Shown: positions 1 through 8,909, counted from the first letter of the stretch. The stretch: DNA of 64,000 bases from Oceanobacillus profundus (GCF_003515705.1 NZ_QWEH01000001.1:1-64000); one strand, 5' to 3'. The notes: generated from the letters alone by a model not told the origin. Numbers and translations are program-made.

Positions 1-281
1 GTCCTCTCTCATTGATAGTTTGGTCACTTTCAATAATAAGAGAGGTTATTAAAATTTGGAATCGAGTGGCTCATTTTTTATGCGATCAATACCCTAAAAA
101 CGGCTCAATTTTAGATTATCAAATACACACGGGTTTATTAAAAAAAGAGAAGTATTCACATCAAGAGGTTAGAAGACTTCAATTATTACTAAATGAACCA
201 GATAAGGCTAAGAATGTATTTTTTAAATCCCCTAGAACAAGTGAAAAGAAAGTTGATAAATATGGAGTTGTTTTTAGCTAA
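1..281 (+). CDS. 3' part of an unrecognised protein, cut by the window edge
   Basis: The reading frame is open from the first bases and ends with TAA at 281, so this is probably the C-terminal ~92 residues of a longer protein. A TTG at position 12 lies in the frame but has no ribosome site that I can see. The visible part is basic and Lys-rich with no motif I recognise. It sits just upstream of a restriction-modification cluster and may belong to the same island. A hairpin with a T-run follows at about 346-383. I cannot assign a function. Confidence 0.45.
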   Translation, partial: PLSLIVWSLSIIREVIKIWNRVAHFLCDQYPKNGSILDYQIHTGLLKKEKYSHQEVRRLQLLLNEPDKAKNVFFKSPRTSEKKVDKYGVVFS

Positions 282-345
282 TATGACTTACTACACTAGT
301 TATAACAAACTAACTATATATGCATCTTTTCTGAGAAACCATTAA

Positions 346-383
346 AAGAAGGACTTATTAGTCTGCCTTTGATGTTTTTTTAA
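346..383 (+). terminator. Probable intrinsic terminator after the partial gene
   Basis: An imperfect stem (AGGACT pairing with AGTC...CCT, with a small bulge) is followed by a T-rich tail. It separates the partial gene from the promoter region of the restriction-modification operon. Confidence 0.4.
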
Positions 384-397
384 TATAATTTAATTTA

Positions 398-502
398 TCA
401 CTGGCGCGTAATTATGTTAGGTGCATATATATAAATTTAAATTGAGCGTTGAAATTTGTTTTTAAGTGTTATATACTCAAAATAACAAAAACGCGCCAGT
501 GA
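398..502. repeat. 12-bp perfect inverted repeat flanking the restriction-modification promoter
   Basis: The left arm TCACTGGCGCGT is at 398-409 and its exact reverse complement ACGCGCCAGTGA is at 491-502, 81 bp apart. The arms are GC-rich islands in AT-rich DNA. They enclose a good sigma-A promoter that points at the downstream genes. This is the layout of an invertible (phase-variable) promoter. It could also be a pair of looped operator sites, because one arm is upstream of -35 and the other is just downstream of the predicted transcription start. No invertase gene is in the window. Confidence 0.75.
449..477 (+). promoter_or_regulatory. Sigma-A promoter for the first restriction-modification operon
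   Basis: TTGAAA at 449-454, a 17-bp spacer, and TATACT at 472-477. The predicted start near 484 lies just before the right arm of the inverted repeat. In the orientation read here it drives the genes from 539 to about 4841. Confidence 0.65.
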
Positions 503-538
503 ATATTTATTAACAGTAAAATGGGGGGTTTCGCTGAA

Positions 539-841
539 ATGGATAAATCTATGGTGAAGTATTGGAGAGTGATTTGTCGTTATGGTCATGTAGGAAAAAG
601 AAATGAAGTAAGTGTTTCTAGATACCTACAAACAGAGAGCACTTGCAATTTGATTGATGTTTTAGCTATTGTTTCCGAAATGCCCGGAGTTAAGAAAGGG
701 AATAATATTGTTCATTCAGTGATAAAAGCAGAAAGGATTAACAGAGAACAATATGAGAACGGAAAAGAAGAGGAAGGAAAAAATTTATATTTACAAAAAT
801 TAATGGCCTTTAAACCAAGAGCAACAACAAATATTGCCTAA
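539..841 (+). CDS. Small protein at the head of an R-M-like operon, function unknown
   Basis: This is a 100-residue basic soluble protein. I chose ATG 539 rather than the in-frame ATG at 521, because the G-rich ribosome site (GGGGGG, 523-528) lies inside the longer version and is correctly spaced for 539. The N-terminus is aromatic and contains CRYGHVGKRNEV. The C-terminal third is Lys/Glu-rich. It stops 16 bp before the nuclease-methylase gene and so is very likely cotranscribed with it. I do not recognise a family. A regulator or an accessory subunit of the modification complex are both possible. Confidence 0.65.
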   Translation: MDKSMVKYWRVICRYGHVGKRNEVSVSRYLQTESTCNLIDVLAIVSEMPGVKKGNNIVHSVIKAERINREQYENGKEEEGKNLYLQKLMAFKPRATTNIA

Positions 842-856
842 GGAGCGTGGATTGCA

Positions 857-2257
857 GTGAATTTATCGGAAATAGAATTATTAGAACGGGTAGAGGAAGA
901 TTTAAAAAGAAAGGGACTTCCTATCGTAAAGAAAGACGTAAAAATTGGTCGACTTCGACCAGACATGGTTGCTTATAAAGTAAATGAAAATGAGGAGTTA
1001 TCTGCTGAAGTAGTTGTAGAGATTAAGTCAGATTCCAGTTTAGTGATGATGGCCCAACAGCAACTAATGAAATATGTTAAAGAATTAAATACATCTTATG
1101 CATTATTGGTGACTAATGAAAAAAATTATTGGTTTGATGGTAAAACATTTTTACCCATTGATGAGCCTGAATTTGATAGTCAATATCTTATTAATGATGA
1201 AGATATGGAACAGGTGATCAGAGGAGTTATCGATAAATTTAATGGTCACATGAGATATGAACAAATAGCAACTGTGTTAGCGTATAATCTGCTGATTAGG
1301 TCTTATCTTAGTGATAATAATCAGATGGATCTTTGGTGGAACATTAAAAATGAGGATGATTTAATCGGTTGGATTAACGAAGCAAATAAATTTTACTCAA
1401 TAGATATTAATCCACTAAAACAAGGATTAAACGAAGAATTGGTTCAATTTTCTATAACAAACTTAAGCGCATTGCCTCCTAAAAGTGCAGTTATACAAAA
1501 TGTATTTTTGAAAGTCTGGGAAATCAGCAGAACAACTGGTCAATATTTATCGCCGGACCACTTGAGAAAACTTTTTGCGAATATAATAAAGCATTTATCG
1601 TTTGATAAAGATAAAGTAGTTGATCTTGCAGCAGGATTAGGGTCAATAGCCTTAGAAGTAATGAAAGTTAATAAAGTTAATTATATGGTGGCTTTTGAAA
1701 TACAAAAGGAAACATCCAATCTTTTCAAGATCTTATCAATTATAAGTGGTTATGGTCAGATTAACACAGTTTTAGCTGACTCATTGCAAGAGAATGAACT
1801 TTTACAGGATAATACCTATGCGCTTTCGTTGGTCGATCCACCACTACGATATAAATATAAACTATCCGAGGACCAAATCAGTAGGTTTCAAGTAGCTAGT
1901 AATCGAAAAAATGTGGATATAAATGATTTATTTATAGAAAGAGCTATTCAGGTGACAGAACCGGGCGGGTATATCTTGGCTATTGTACCAGAAAACGTTC
2001 TTTTCTCTGTACCTTCTCAAGTAACGAGAGACTTAATAAAAGATAAGACTATTATCGAAGCGATTATTAGCTTGCCACCGCATACATTAAAGCCCTATGC
2101 AGCAGTTAAATTGAGTTTATTGGTATTGAGAAAGAAGAAAGCTACTGATGAAACAGCTAATGAGTTGTTTATAGCTATGGCTGAAAGTATTGATGAGTTC
2201 GATGAAATTGTAAGTGGATTTTCTGTTTGGAAAAAAGGAGGAGATGCTCGTGGTTAA
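857..2257 (+). CDS. PD-(D/E)XK nuclease domain fused to an N6-adenine DNA methylase-like domain
   Basis: Starts at GTG 857 behind AAGGAGCG. Residues about 1-110 resemble the HsdR N-terminal nuclease fold: D36 in RPDMVAY, then E55-x-K57 in VVVEIKSD. Residues about 200-450 are a type I HsdM-like methylase with motif I at D256 (DLAAGLGS). Motif IV, expected as NPPF or NPPY, reads DPPL at 327-330 and lacks the aromatic residue, so methylation may be weak or lost. The nuclease-methylase fusion plus a separate specificity subunit is the layout of BcgI-like type IIB systems. At 466 residues it is much shorter than the second copy at 5413. The 3' end overlaps the specificity gene, which suggests coupled translation. 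Confidence 0.75.
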   Translation: MNLSEIELLERVEEDLKRKGLPIVKKDVKIGRLRPDMVAYKVNENEELSAEVVVEIKSDSSLVMMAQQQLMKYVKELNTSYALLVTNEKNYWFDGKTFLPIDEPEFDSQYLINDEDMEQVIRGVIDKFNGHMRYEQIATVLAYNLLIRSYLSDNNQMDLWWNIKNEDDLIGWINEANKFYSIDINPLKQGLNEELVQFSITNLSALPPKSAVIQNVFLKVWEISRTTGQYLSPDHLRKLFANIIKHLSFDKDKVVDLAAGLGSIALEVMKVNKVNYMVAFEIQKETSNLFKILSIISGYGQINTVLADSLQENELLQDNTYALSLVDPPLRYKYKLSEDQISRFQVASNRKNVDINDLFIERAIQVTEPGGYILAIVPENVLFSVPSQVTRDLIKDKTIIEAIISLPPHTLKPYAAVKLSLLVLRKKKATDETANELFIAMAESIDEFDEIVSGFSVWKKGGDARG

Positions 2258-3572
2258 AATGGGGGCTTTACCGTATAATGTGCTAGATGTAAATGAATGG
2301 CCAGTAACCGCACTATTTGCTGAAGAGGAAATAAACGTATTAGATGGAACTCCGCTAAAGGAAATAGCTGATTTTAATCCTGAAGGAATCAATCTAGACG
2401 AAATTCAGTCTGACATGGTATATCGGTATATAGATTTGACCTGCATCTCTTCTGATGTAGGATTAATAACAAAATTTAAAAATATAAAAGGTGAAGAACT
2501 TCCTGCTAGAGCTAAATTAAGGGTTCGGGAAGGCGACATACTTCTTTCCACTGTAAGGCCTGAGCGTAATTTAATTGCGCCTGTAACAAAGGATTTTGAC
2601 GGTTGTATTGTTAACACATCTTTTGCAGTAATACGCCCGAAGGAATTTTCACAAGCTGTATTGTATTTTATATTACGTAACCAGACAATAAAGGAATTAC
2701 TGAATGCAAAAGCGAAAGGAACTGCAGTCCCAACAGTGAAAATAAAGGATTTAAAAGAAATAGAAATACCCCTAGAACACTTGAATGAAGATAACATTGA
2801 TAAATCAGAAAAGATGTTTTATCAATGGGTTGAAAATAATCGTTCAGTAAGAACAGTAAAAGATATAGTAGAAGACCAATTTATAGAAAACGAAATCATC
2901 AGTGGATCTTATACGGAACAACAAAAAAGTAATATTATTATTTTCCCGTATGAGAATCTGAAAAACAGACTGGATGTCGCCTGTTACATGGATAAACAAT
3001 CGCAGGACTGGCTAGTTCCGGTTCATTCATTATCTGATATAGCTAAAGATTTCAGATCTGGCATCGCTATACCAGCTAAGGAATATAAAGTTGAAGGTTT
3101 AGCTTACGTGCGAATTAAAGATATGGATAAAAATAAGATTTCACATGAAGAATTGGTTTATGTTGATAAGCATTTTAAAGATAAAAGTCCAAGTAGCAAT
3201 CTGACCTTAAATGATGTATTGATTTCACGGGTGGGGACAATTGGGAAAGCAGCCCTGGTTGATAGGAGTATGGATGGGTCCATCGTTAATCAGCATATAA
3301 CTATTGTTAGAACAGATGAGAAAATTATTATTCCTGAGTATCTAGTTTATTATTTAAATACACGCTGGGCTCTGGAACAATTTGAACAAAGATCGGGCGG
3401 TTCAGCCCAACGATTTATTAAACTTGGAGATATAAAGGAAATTAAAGTACCTTTACCTTCAATAAATATACAAGAGGAGATTGTAAAAAGAGTGAACTTT
3501 GAGATGAAACAAAATGATAACTCAAGTCTAGAACAAGAAATTAATACATTAATAAAATCAATATTAGTCTAA
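2250..3572 (+). CDS. Type I/IIB restriction specificity (S) subunit
   Basis: I chose GTG 2250, seven bases after AAGGAGGAG. Earlier in-frame ATGs at 2214 and 2244 are badly placed. The protein (about 440 residues) has the two-halved plan of HsdS. Each half has a variable target-recognition part followed by a conserved helix. Half one includes GDILLSTVRP and PTVKIKDLKEIEIPL. Half two includes NDVLISRVGTIGKAAL and RFIKLGDIKEIKVPLP. Each half should read one half of a split DNA target for the partner nuclease-methylase encoded just upstream. The start overlaps the upstream stop by 8 bp. Confidence 0.85.
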   Translation: MVKMGALPYNVLDVNEWPVTALFAEEEINVLDGTPLKEIADFNPEGINLDEIQSDMVYRYIDLTCISSDVGLITKFKNIKGEELPARAKLRVREGDILLSTVRPERNLIAPVTKDFDGCIVNTSFAVIRPKEFSQAVLYFILRNQTIKELLNAKAKGTAVPTVKIKDLKEIEIPLEHLNEDNIDKSEKMFYQWVENNRSVRTVKDIVEDQFIENEIISGSYTEQQKSNIIIFPYENLKNRLDVACYMDKQSQDWLVPVHSLSDIAKDFRSGIAIPAKEYKVEGLAYVRIKDMDKNKISHEELVYVDKHFKDKSPSSNLTLNDVLISRVGTIGKAALVDRSMDGSIVNQHITIVRTDEKIIIPEYLVYYLNTRWALEQFEQRSGGSAQRFIKLGDIKEIKVPLPSINIQEEIVKRVNFEMKQNDNSSLEQEINTLIKSILV

Positions 3573-3647
3573 TTTGTCTTATTATTTCGTTTAAAAATTT
3601 TTATCAACTTTTATGATAACTAATTAAAAAAATGGGGGAATATTCGT

Positions 3648-4841
3648 ATGTCAAAAAAAGATATTGAAATTCTAAATCAAATTGAAAGTGAATTAAACGA
3701 TGAAGAAGAGAACATCACAGGAGATGATGAGGAAACCAGCGAGAAAAAAGCAGCAAAAAAAAGAAAAGCAGACGCTTTATGGAAGGCTGTTCAAATGGGA
3801 GAAAATAAACATTTGACTACTAGGGTAGCTAATATATTGAATAGATACCCTGAAACCAGAAACTCAGATATTACACTTCAAATAAAGTATTGGCAAGTTT
3901 ATGATCAGTTAACTTCTAATTTTTTAGATTTAACAAGGTTATATAAGTTGGAGCGTTTGACTTCAATCTCAAGGGCTCGTGCGAAAATTCAAAATGAATA
4001 CAAATTATTCATAGCAGATTCTGAGGTTAGACGGAAAAGAAGAACGTTAGAAGAAGATGAAAAGGAAGCCCAATTATTAGATAAGCCATCTTATGGAACA
4101 ATAAATGTTTTTGCAGATGAAACAGGTAAAACAGAGAAATTTGTAATAGTAGCAGGAGTTTGGTCACTTAGTGAACAATTAGCATCAAAAGTCTATAGGG
4201 ATTTTATTCAATGGTCACGTAGAAAAGAAGAACAAGGCATAAAGTTACCGGAAGAGTTTCATTTTAAAAATTTAAATAATAAGAATAACCAAGAGTTGGA
4301 GCTTTATAAAGAATTTTTTAATCTCATAATAAGTAATGGAGAAATGATTAGCTTTAAGGGAGTGGCAGTTAATAAGAGTAAGATTAACAGAATTTCTATT
4401 ACAGATTTGGTAATAAAACTTTATTATCAGTTCATCCGACTAGGTATTAACCATGAGATAAATTCTAATAGAGTTCAGTTACCAAAAAAGATCAATTTAA
4501 CAAAGGATGAAGAAGAAGGAGAAAGTGCATTAGTCCTTGAGACGGTAAAGCAGAATTTAGCAGATAATTTTAAAATTCACCATGATGATAATTTAATAAT
4601 GGATCAACTAATTTCTATGCCATCTCATAAGCATATATTTTTACAATTTGCTGACTTATTTGTAGCAGCGCTTAATAGAAAATATAATAATCCTGGGAAC
4701 AATAACAAAGATAGACTAGCTGAATATATTTTGGAAACTGTCCAGCTAAAAGAGGTAAAGTTTTCGGCAAGTCAAGTAGAATTAGATGAAGAAAAAAATA
4801 CAGAGGATATTGACCATTCAGTATTATTTATATTTGATTAA
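3648..4841 (+). CDS. DUF3800 domain protein of the R-M island
   Basis: This 397-residue protein has a good GGGGG ribosome site before ATG 3648. The first ~140 residues are very charged, with acidic and then Lys-rich runs, and probably form a helical extension. The DUF3800 part starts near residue 155 (NVFADETG, where the family usually has a D-E-S/T-G motif) and ends with the family signature QFADLFVAALNR near residue 340. DUF3800 proteins are predicted RNase-H-like enzymes that often occur in defence islands; no activity is established that I know of. It lies 75 bp after the S gene, probably in the same operon, so I infer an accessory effector role. Confidence 0.7.
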   Translation: MSKKDIEILNQIESELNDEEENITGDDEETSEKKAAKKRKADALWKAVQMGENKHLTTRVANILNRYPETRNSDITLQIKYWQVYDQLTSNFLDLTRLYKLERLTSISRARAKIQNEYKLFIADSEVRRKRRTLEEDEKEAQLLDKPSYGTINVFADETGKTEKFVIVAGVWSLSEQLASKVYRDFIQWSRRKEEQGIKLPEEFHFKNLNNKNNQELELYKEFFNLIISNGEMISFKGVAVNKSKINRISITDLVIKLYYQFIRLGINHEINSNRVQLPKKINLTKDEEEGESALVLETVKQNLADNFKIHHDDNLIMDQLISMPSHKHIFLQFADLFVAALNRKYNNPGNNNKDRLAEYILETVQLKEVKFSASQVELDEEKNTEDIDHSVLFIFD

Positions 4842-4856
4842 TAAGGGGACAATTAG

Positions 4857-5045
4857 CTATTGACAGGAGATTGTCGGGATAGAGGTAATTGTGGTATTAT
4901 TTCCTAATGTAACGGTCCTCTCATTATTTACTGCAATCTTATGGAATATAAAATAAAGAAAAATGTGACTTATAATTATAATTAATACTAACCCAACGAT
5001 TAGAAATCTATCAGTTCTTTGACCAAATGCCGAATTTATTCTCAA
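4857..5045 (-). CDS. Possible small single-span membrane protein
   Basis: A 62-residue reading frame starts at a TTG (minus strand) with a reasonable ribosome site AAGGAAAG nine bases upstream. Residues about 13-37 form one strong hydrophobic segment (FLIVGLVLIIIISHIFLYFIF). The tail is short and rich in Asn and Thr. It is encoded opposite to the DUF3800 gene and ends 15 bp from its stop. The good ribosome site and hydrophobic core support it, but no family is recognised. It could be a small toxin-like peptide or a chance frame. Confidence 0.35.
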   Translation of the reverse strand: MRINSAFGQRTDRFLIVGLVLIIIISHIFLYFIFHKIAVNNERTVTLGNNTTITSIPTISCQ

Positions 5046-5177
5046 CTAATTCCACTTTCCTTTTTAGCTTTATCTCATTTAATGGATTTTCATTAGAGAA
5101 AAAGAAGAATAAAATGAGAACTTGATGAGAATATAAAACTCATTACTTCACTAAACTAACCTTCTCATTTTAATATA

Positions 5178-5205
5178 AAAACCCGTCTAAATTTAGACGG
5201 GTTTT
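5178..5205. terminator. Strong bidirectional terminator
   Basis: A perfect palindrome centred on ACCCGTCTAAA/TTTAGACGGGT is flanked by A3 and T3. It separates the first restriction-modification operon from the second. The remaining 200 bp before 5413 is AT-rich and noncoding. It carries two direct copies of TTTATACTAA (5348-5357 and 5360-5369), each containing a TATACT hexamer that could be a -10 element or an operator. Confidence 0.8.
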
Positions 5206-5412
5206 ATTTCCATAATTACGGTCATTTTAATGTCATTTGGGTTGTATTTTTTGAAAATGCACATCAAAACGGAACCCTTTACTTGAAAAGGTCGTTCTTT
5301 TTTACAAAGGCTACGTTAAAAGGTAAAATTAAAAGTTGAATACAGTTTTTATACTAATATTTATACTAACAATATTAATGTGATGAACTTTATATCGAAA
5401 AGAGGATGAAGT

Positions 5413-7470
5413 ATGCAACTATCAGATATATTAAAGGATTCGAACTACAAGTTAACACAGTTCAGCCAGGATAAAATAGATTTTATTGAGAGTCATATTT
5501 TTGAAAAAGAAGTACGTGGAAAAATTGTCCCATATTTTAACTGCCATGTCAGAAAGAGGGAAATTAAACTGACATCAGAAGAAGTTATACGCCAATTATA
5601 CATAATGGTCTTAACACAAGATTTGGGCTATCCAACAGACAGAATGGAAGTAGAATATGCTGTTTCTTTTGGAAGAGAGAAGAAACGAGCAGATATCGTA
5701 ATTTTTGATAAAGATCAAACTACATCTCCTTACATAATGGTTGAATTGAAAAAACCAAAATTAAAAGATGGAAAAGAACAGCTAAAGTCATATTGTAATG
5801 CAACCGGTGCGCCTATTGGTGTTTGGAGTAATGGTGAATCAATATCTTACTACCATCGAAAAGATCCAAATTATTTCGAGGATATTCCAGGGATACCAAG
5901 AGCTGACCAAAAGCTTTCTGACATATTAGAAGAACGCTGGACTATTGAGGATCTAGTGGAAAGAGATAAGCTCGTAACGGAACGTAAATCATTAAAGGAT
6001 TTAATTTTAGAACTGGAAGATGAGGTTTTGGCAAATGCCGGTGTTGATGTATTTGAAGAGGTATTTAAGTTAATCTTCACTAAGTTATATGATGAAATGG
6101 AAAGTGGTAGAAACCATAATCGACATTTAGAATTTAGAAATTATGGTGATACAGAAAGTGAATTAAAAGAAAAAGTCCAACGATTATTTAATAGAGCCAA
6201 AAATAAGTGGGAAGGTGTATTCACTCATGATGCACAAATAATGCTCACCCCTTCTCACTTATCTATTTGTGTTTCATCATTACAAGATGTGAAATTATTT
6301 AATTCTAACCTTGATGTAGTAGATGAAGCCTTTGAATACCTAATATCCAAAAGTAGTAAAGGAGAAAAGGGACAATATTTCACACCTCGATATGTTATCG
6401 ATATGTGTGTGAAAATGCTCAATCCACAAGAACATGAGACTATGATTGATACAGCAGCTGGTAGTAGTGGGTTTCCGGTACATACGATATTCCATGTTTG
6501 GGAGCAAATTATGAAAGATGAAGGTTTGGATAAGAGTCATCTGTTCACATCTGAAGTAAAGTCACCTCGTTGTGTTGATTATGTTGAAGATAATGTTTTC
6601 GCCATTGATTTTGATGAAAAAACCGTTCGTGTTGCTAGAACGCTGAACTTAATTGCTGGAGACGGTCAAACTAATGTCCTACACTTAAACACATTAGATT
6701 ATGAACGTTGGGACGAAAGAACAGATGATGAACACTGGCAAGATATATATTTTAAAGGATGGAGAAAGTTAAAGAAACTTAGAGTTAAAAGAGATAGTAA
6801 TCGTGATTTCGAATTTGATGTACTTATGGCTAACCCACCTTTTGCCGGTGATATTAAAGAGAGTAGGATTATCTCAAAATACGAATTAGGTAAAAAGCCA
6901 AATGGTAAATACCAAAATAAGGTAGGACGAGATACTCTGTTTATTGAACGTAATTTAGATTTCTTAAAGCCTGGCGGTAGAATGGCTATTGTTTTACCAC
7001 AGGGCAGGTTTAACAACAGTGGTGATAAGAGAATTAGGGAGTATATTGCAGAACAATGCCGTATTCTTGGTGTCGTAGGATTGCACGGTAACGTATTTAA
7101 ACCCCACACTGGAACAAAAACAAGTGTTTTACTTGTACAAAAGTGGGATGATGAATTATGTCCAAAAGTAGAAGACTACCCAATTTTCTTTGCAACTATG
7201 CAAGAACCAAGTAAGGATAATAGTGGCGATAAGATTTTCGTTCGTAAAAAGGATTATCCTAACGTAGAGCAAAATATTAATGAAGCAGCTAATCCAACAG
7301 ATAGTTACAATGATGTATCAGAAGACTTGGACCAATATTTGTTAGATAGTCATGGCCACTTGATTGTTAAGCACGATCTATTCAACCATGATGGTTTAAC
7401 ACAGGACGGTATTGCCGAGGCATTTATTGAATTTGCTAAGAAAGAAGGACTTTCTTTCTGGGGAAAGTAG
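5413..7470 (+). CDS. HsdM-type N6-adenine methylase with N-terminal nuclease domain
   Basis: 685 residues with a good ribosome site (AGAGGATGAAG). Residues about 25-190 form an HsdR_N-like PD-(D/E)XK domain, with D94 in RADIVIF and E111-x-K113 in VELKKP. Residues about 290-640 are a typical gamma-class N6-methylase: GEKGQYFTPR, motif I DTAAGSSGF at D346, and an intact motif IV NPPF at 474-477. Nuclease plus methylase in one chain with a separate S subunit resembles BcgI-type type IIB systems, and no separate HsdR helicase is present. The stop codon sits directly after a GGGAAAG heptamer, and the -1 frame leads into the specificity gene. Confidence 0.85.
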   Translation: MQLSDILKDSNYKLTQFSQDKIDFIESHIFEKEVRGKIVPYFNCHVRKREIKLTSEEVIRQLYIMVLTQDLGYPTDRMEVEYAVSFGREKKRADIVIFDKDQTTSPYIMVELKKPKLKDGKEQLKSYCNATGAPIGVWSNGESISYYHRKDPNYFEDIPGIPRADQKLSDILEERWTIEDLVERDKLVTERKSLKDLILELEDEVLANAGVDVFEEVFKLIFTKLYDEMESGRNHNRHLEFRNYGDTESELKEKVQRLFNRAKNKWEGVFTHDAQIMLTPSHLSICVSSLQDVKLFNSNLDVVDEAFEYLISKSSKGEKGQYFTPRYVIDMCVKMLNPQEHETMIDTAAGSSGFPVHTIFHVWEQIMKDEGLDKSHLFTSEVKSPRCVDYVEDNVFAIDFDEKTVRVARTLNLIAGDGQTNVLHLNTLDYERWDERTDDEHWQDIYFKGWRKLKKLRVKRDSNRDFEFDVLMANPPFAGDIKESRIISKYELGKKPNGKYQNKVGRDTLFIERNLDFLKPGGRMAIVLPQGRFNNSGDKRIREYIAEQCRILGVVGLHGNVFKPHTGTKTSVLLVQKWDDELCPKVEDYPIFFATMQEPSKDNSGDKIFVRKKDYPNVEQNINEAANPTDSYNDVSEDLDQYLLDSHGHLIVKHDLFNHDGLTQDGIAEAFIEFAKKEGLSFWGK
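7461..7467 (+). promoter_or_regulatory. Candidate -1 ribosomal frameshift heptamer joining methylase and S frames
   Basis: GGGAAAG fits the X-XXY-YYZ slippery pattern with zero-frame codons GGA-AAG, immediately followed by the methylase stop TAG (7468). A one-base backward slip gives GGG-AAA and then reads GTA GAT AGC..., entering the S frame 13 codons before its GTG. A Shine-Dalgarno-like AGAAGGA (7443-7449) lies 11 bases upstream, a spacing known to stimulate -1 slippage in bacterial genes such as dnaX. Not proven. Confidence 0.45.
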
Positions 7471-7505
7471 ATAGCCCTTTCGATGAAGAGGAATACAATG
7501 CTTTT

Positions 7506-8909
7506 GTGGAAGGGCTTGAAGTAAGTATCATTAATAAATCTGATTTAGAACGAACACTAAGGTTTGATTCGGAGTTTTATTCCGAAGAAAATTTAGTAAT
7601 TCAAGATATACTAAATAAACATAAGACTGCTAAAATATCAGATCTGACATATGTTTCAGATGGGAACCACATGAGTATCAGTGACCGATTTGCAGAAAAA
7701 GGGATACCATATTATAGAGGGCAAGACATTCATAACTTCTTTATTGAGCAATCGAATCCAATCTGTATTGATGAGGAAGCATATAATCTTCCAACTATGA
7801 AACGCTCTCACTTGAAAAAAGGTGATGTTTTACTCTCGATTGTCGGAACGATTGGTGGAGTATCATTAGTAAGTAAAGAAGAACCAGCTACATGTAATTG
7901 TAAGTTAGCTATATTGCGCCCTAATCATATCGATGGATTTTATCTTTCTGTATTTTTACAGTCAAAATTTGGGCAAAACCAGATTAAAAAGTTTACACGA
8001 GGAGCTGTACAAAAAGGGCTAATTTTAGAAGATATGGACCAAATATTTGTTCCGGTCCTTTCTATAGACTTCCAGAATGAAATTCATTCATTATTAGACC
8101 TAGCATATAAAAAGTTAGAAAGATCTAAAAAAATATATAAACATAGTGAAGATGTAATATTAGATATAATAGGATTAAATAGCAGTGAACTAAACAAAGA
8201 TTCTTTAAATATTAAGAACCTTAAGGAATCTTTTCTCGAATCTGGAAGATTAGATGCTGAATATTACCAGCCTAAATATGACGATTACTTACAATTGATT
8301 TATAATTATTCAAATGGATATAAACCTTTGTATGAAGTATGTAACATAAAAGATAAAAATTTTAAACTGGTGGATAAAAAGCAATACAATTATATTGAGT
8401 TATCCGATATTGGAAAATCTGGTGAAGTTAAAAGTTGTACAACTGATTTTGGCTCTGAATTACCTACGAGAGCTAGAAGAAAAGTAAGTACAAATGATGT
8501 AATCATTTCATCGATTGAGGGATCTTTGGAAAGTTGTGCTTTAATTTCAAGCGAATATGATAATGCTCTTTGTTCGACTGGATTTTATGTAATTAATTCT
8601 GAAATAATCAATGCTGAAACGCTATTGGTACTATTTAAATCAGAGCTAATGCAGAATATCTTAAAACAAAATTGTTCAGGGACAATTCTCACATCTATTA
8701 GTAAAAATGAATTTATAAATATTCCAGTACCAATTATTGATGAAAAAACACAAGAAAAGATCCAATCAAAGATAACAGAGAGCTTCCAATTAAGAACAGA
8801 ATCAGAGGAATTATTAGAAGCTGCAAAACAAGCAGTTGAATTAGCAATTGAACAAGGCGAAACAGCTGCAACTGATTTTATTAATAACAATTATGGGGAT
8901 AAATTCTGA
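7506..8909 (+). CDS. Restriction specificity (S) subunit of the second system
   Basis: From GTG 7506 the product is 467 residues with two target-recognition halves. The first contains GDVLLSIVGTIGGVSLV and the second NDVIISSIEGSLESCALI, each followed by a helical spacer. The GTG has only a weak ribosome site. The frame stays open upstream, and the codons before it read PFDEEEYNAFVEGLEV, which looks like real protein and like the linker I associate with methylase-specificity fusions. The S part may therefore be made as a fusion by slippage at 7461-7467, or the locus may be a fusion split by a one-base change. Confidence 0.8.
   Translation: MEGLEVSIINKSDLERTLRFDSEFYSEENLVIQDILNKHKTAKISDLTYVSDGNHMSISDRFAEKGIPYYRGQDIHNFFIEQSNPICIDEEAYNLPTMKRSHLKKGDVLLSIVGTIGGVSLVSKEEPATCNCKLAILRPNHIDGFYLSVFLQSKFGQNQIKKFTRGAVQKGLILEDMDQIFVPVLSIDFQNEIHSLLDLAYKKLERSKKIYKHSEDVILDIIGLNSSELNKDSLNIKNLKESFLESGRLDAEYYQPKYDDYLQLIYNYSNGYKPLYEVCNIKDKNFKLVDKKQYNYIELSDIGKSGEVKSCTTDFGSELPTRARRKVSTNDVIISSIEGSLESCALISSEYDNALCSTGFYVINSEIINAETLLVLFKSELMQNILKQNCSGTILTSISKNEFINIPVPIIDEKTQEKIQSKITESFQLRTESEELLEAAKQAVELAIEQGETAATDFINNNYGDKF

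Noticed and set aside
12-281. TTG at position 12 as a true gene start
   Set aside because: The frame is open to the first bases of the window and no ribosome site is seen, so a gene cut by the edge is more likely.
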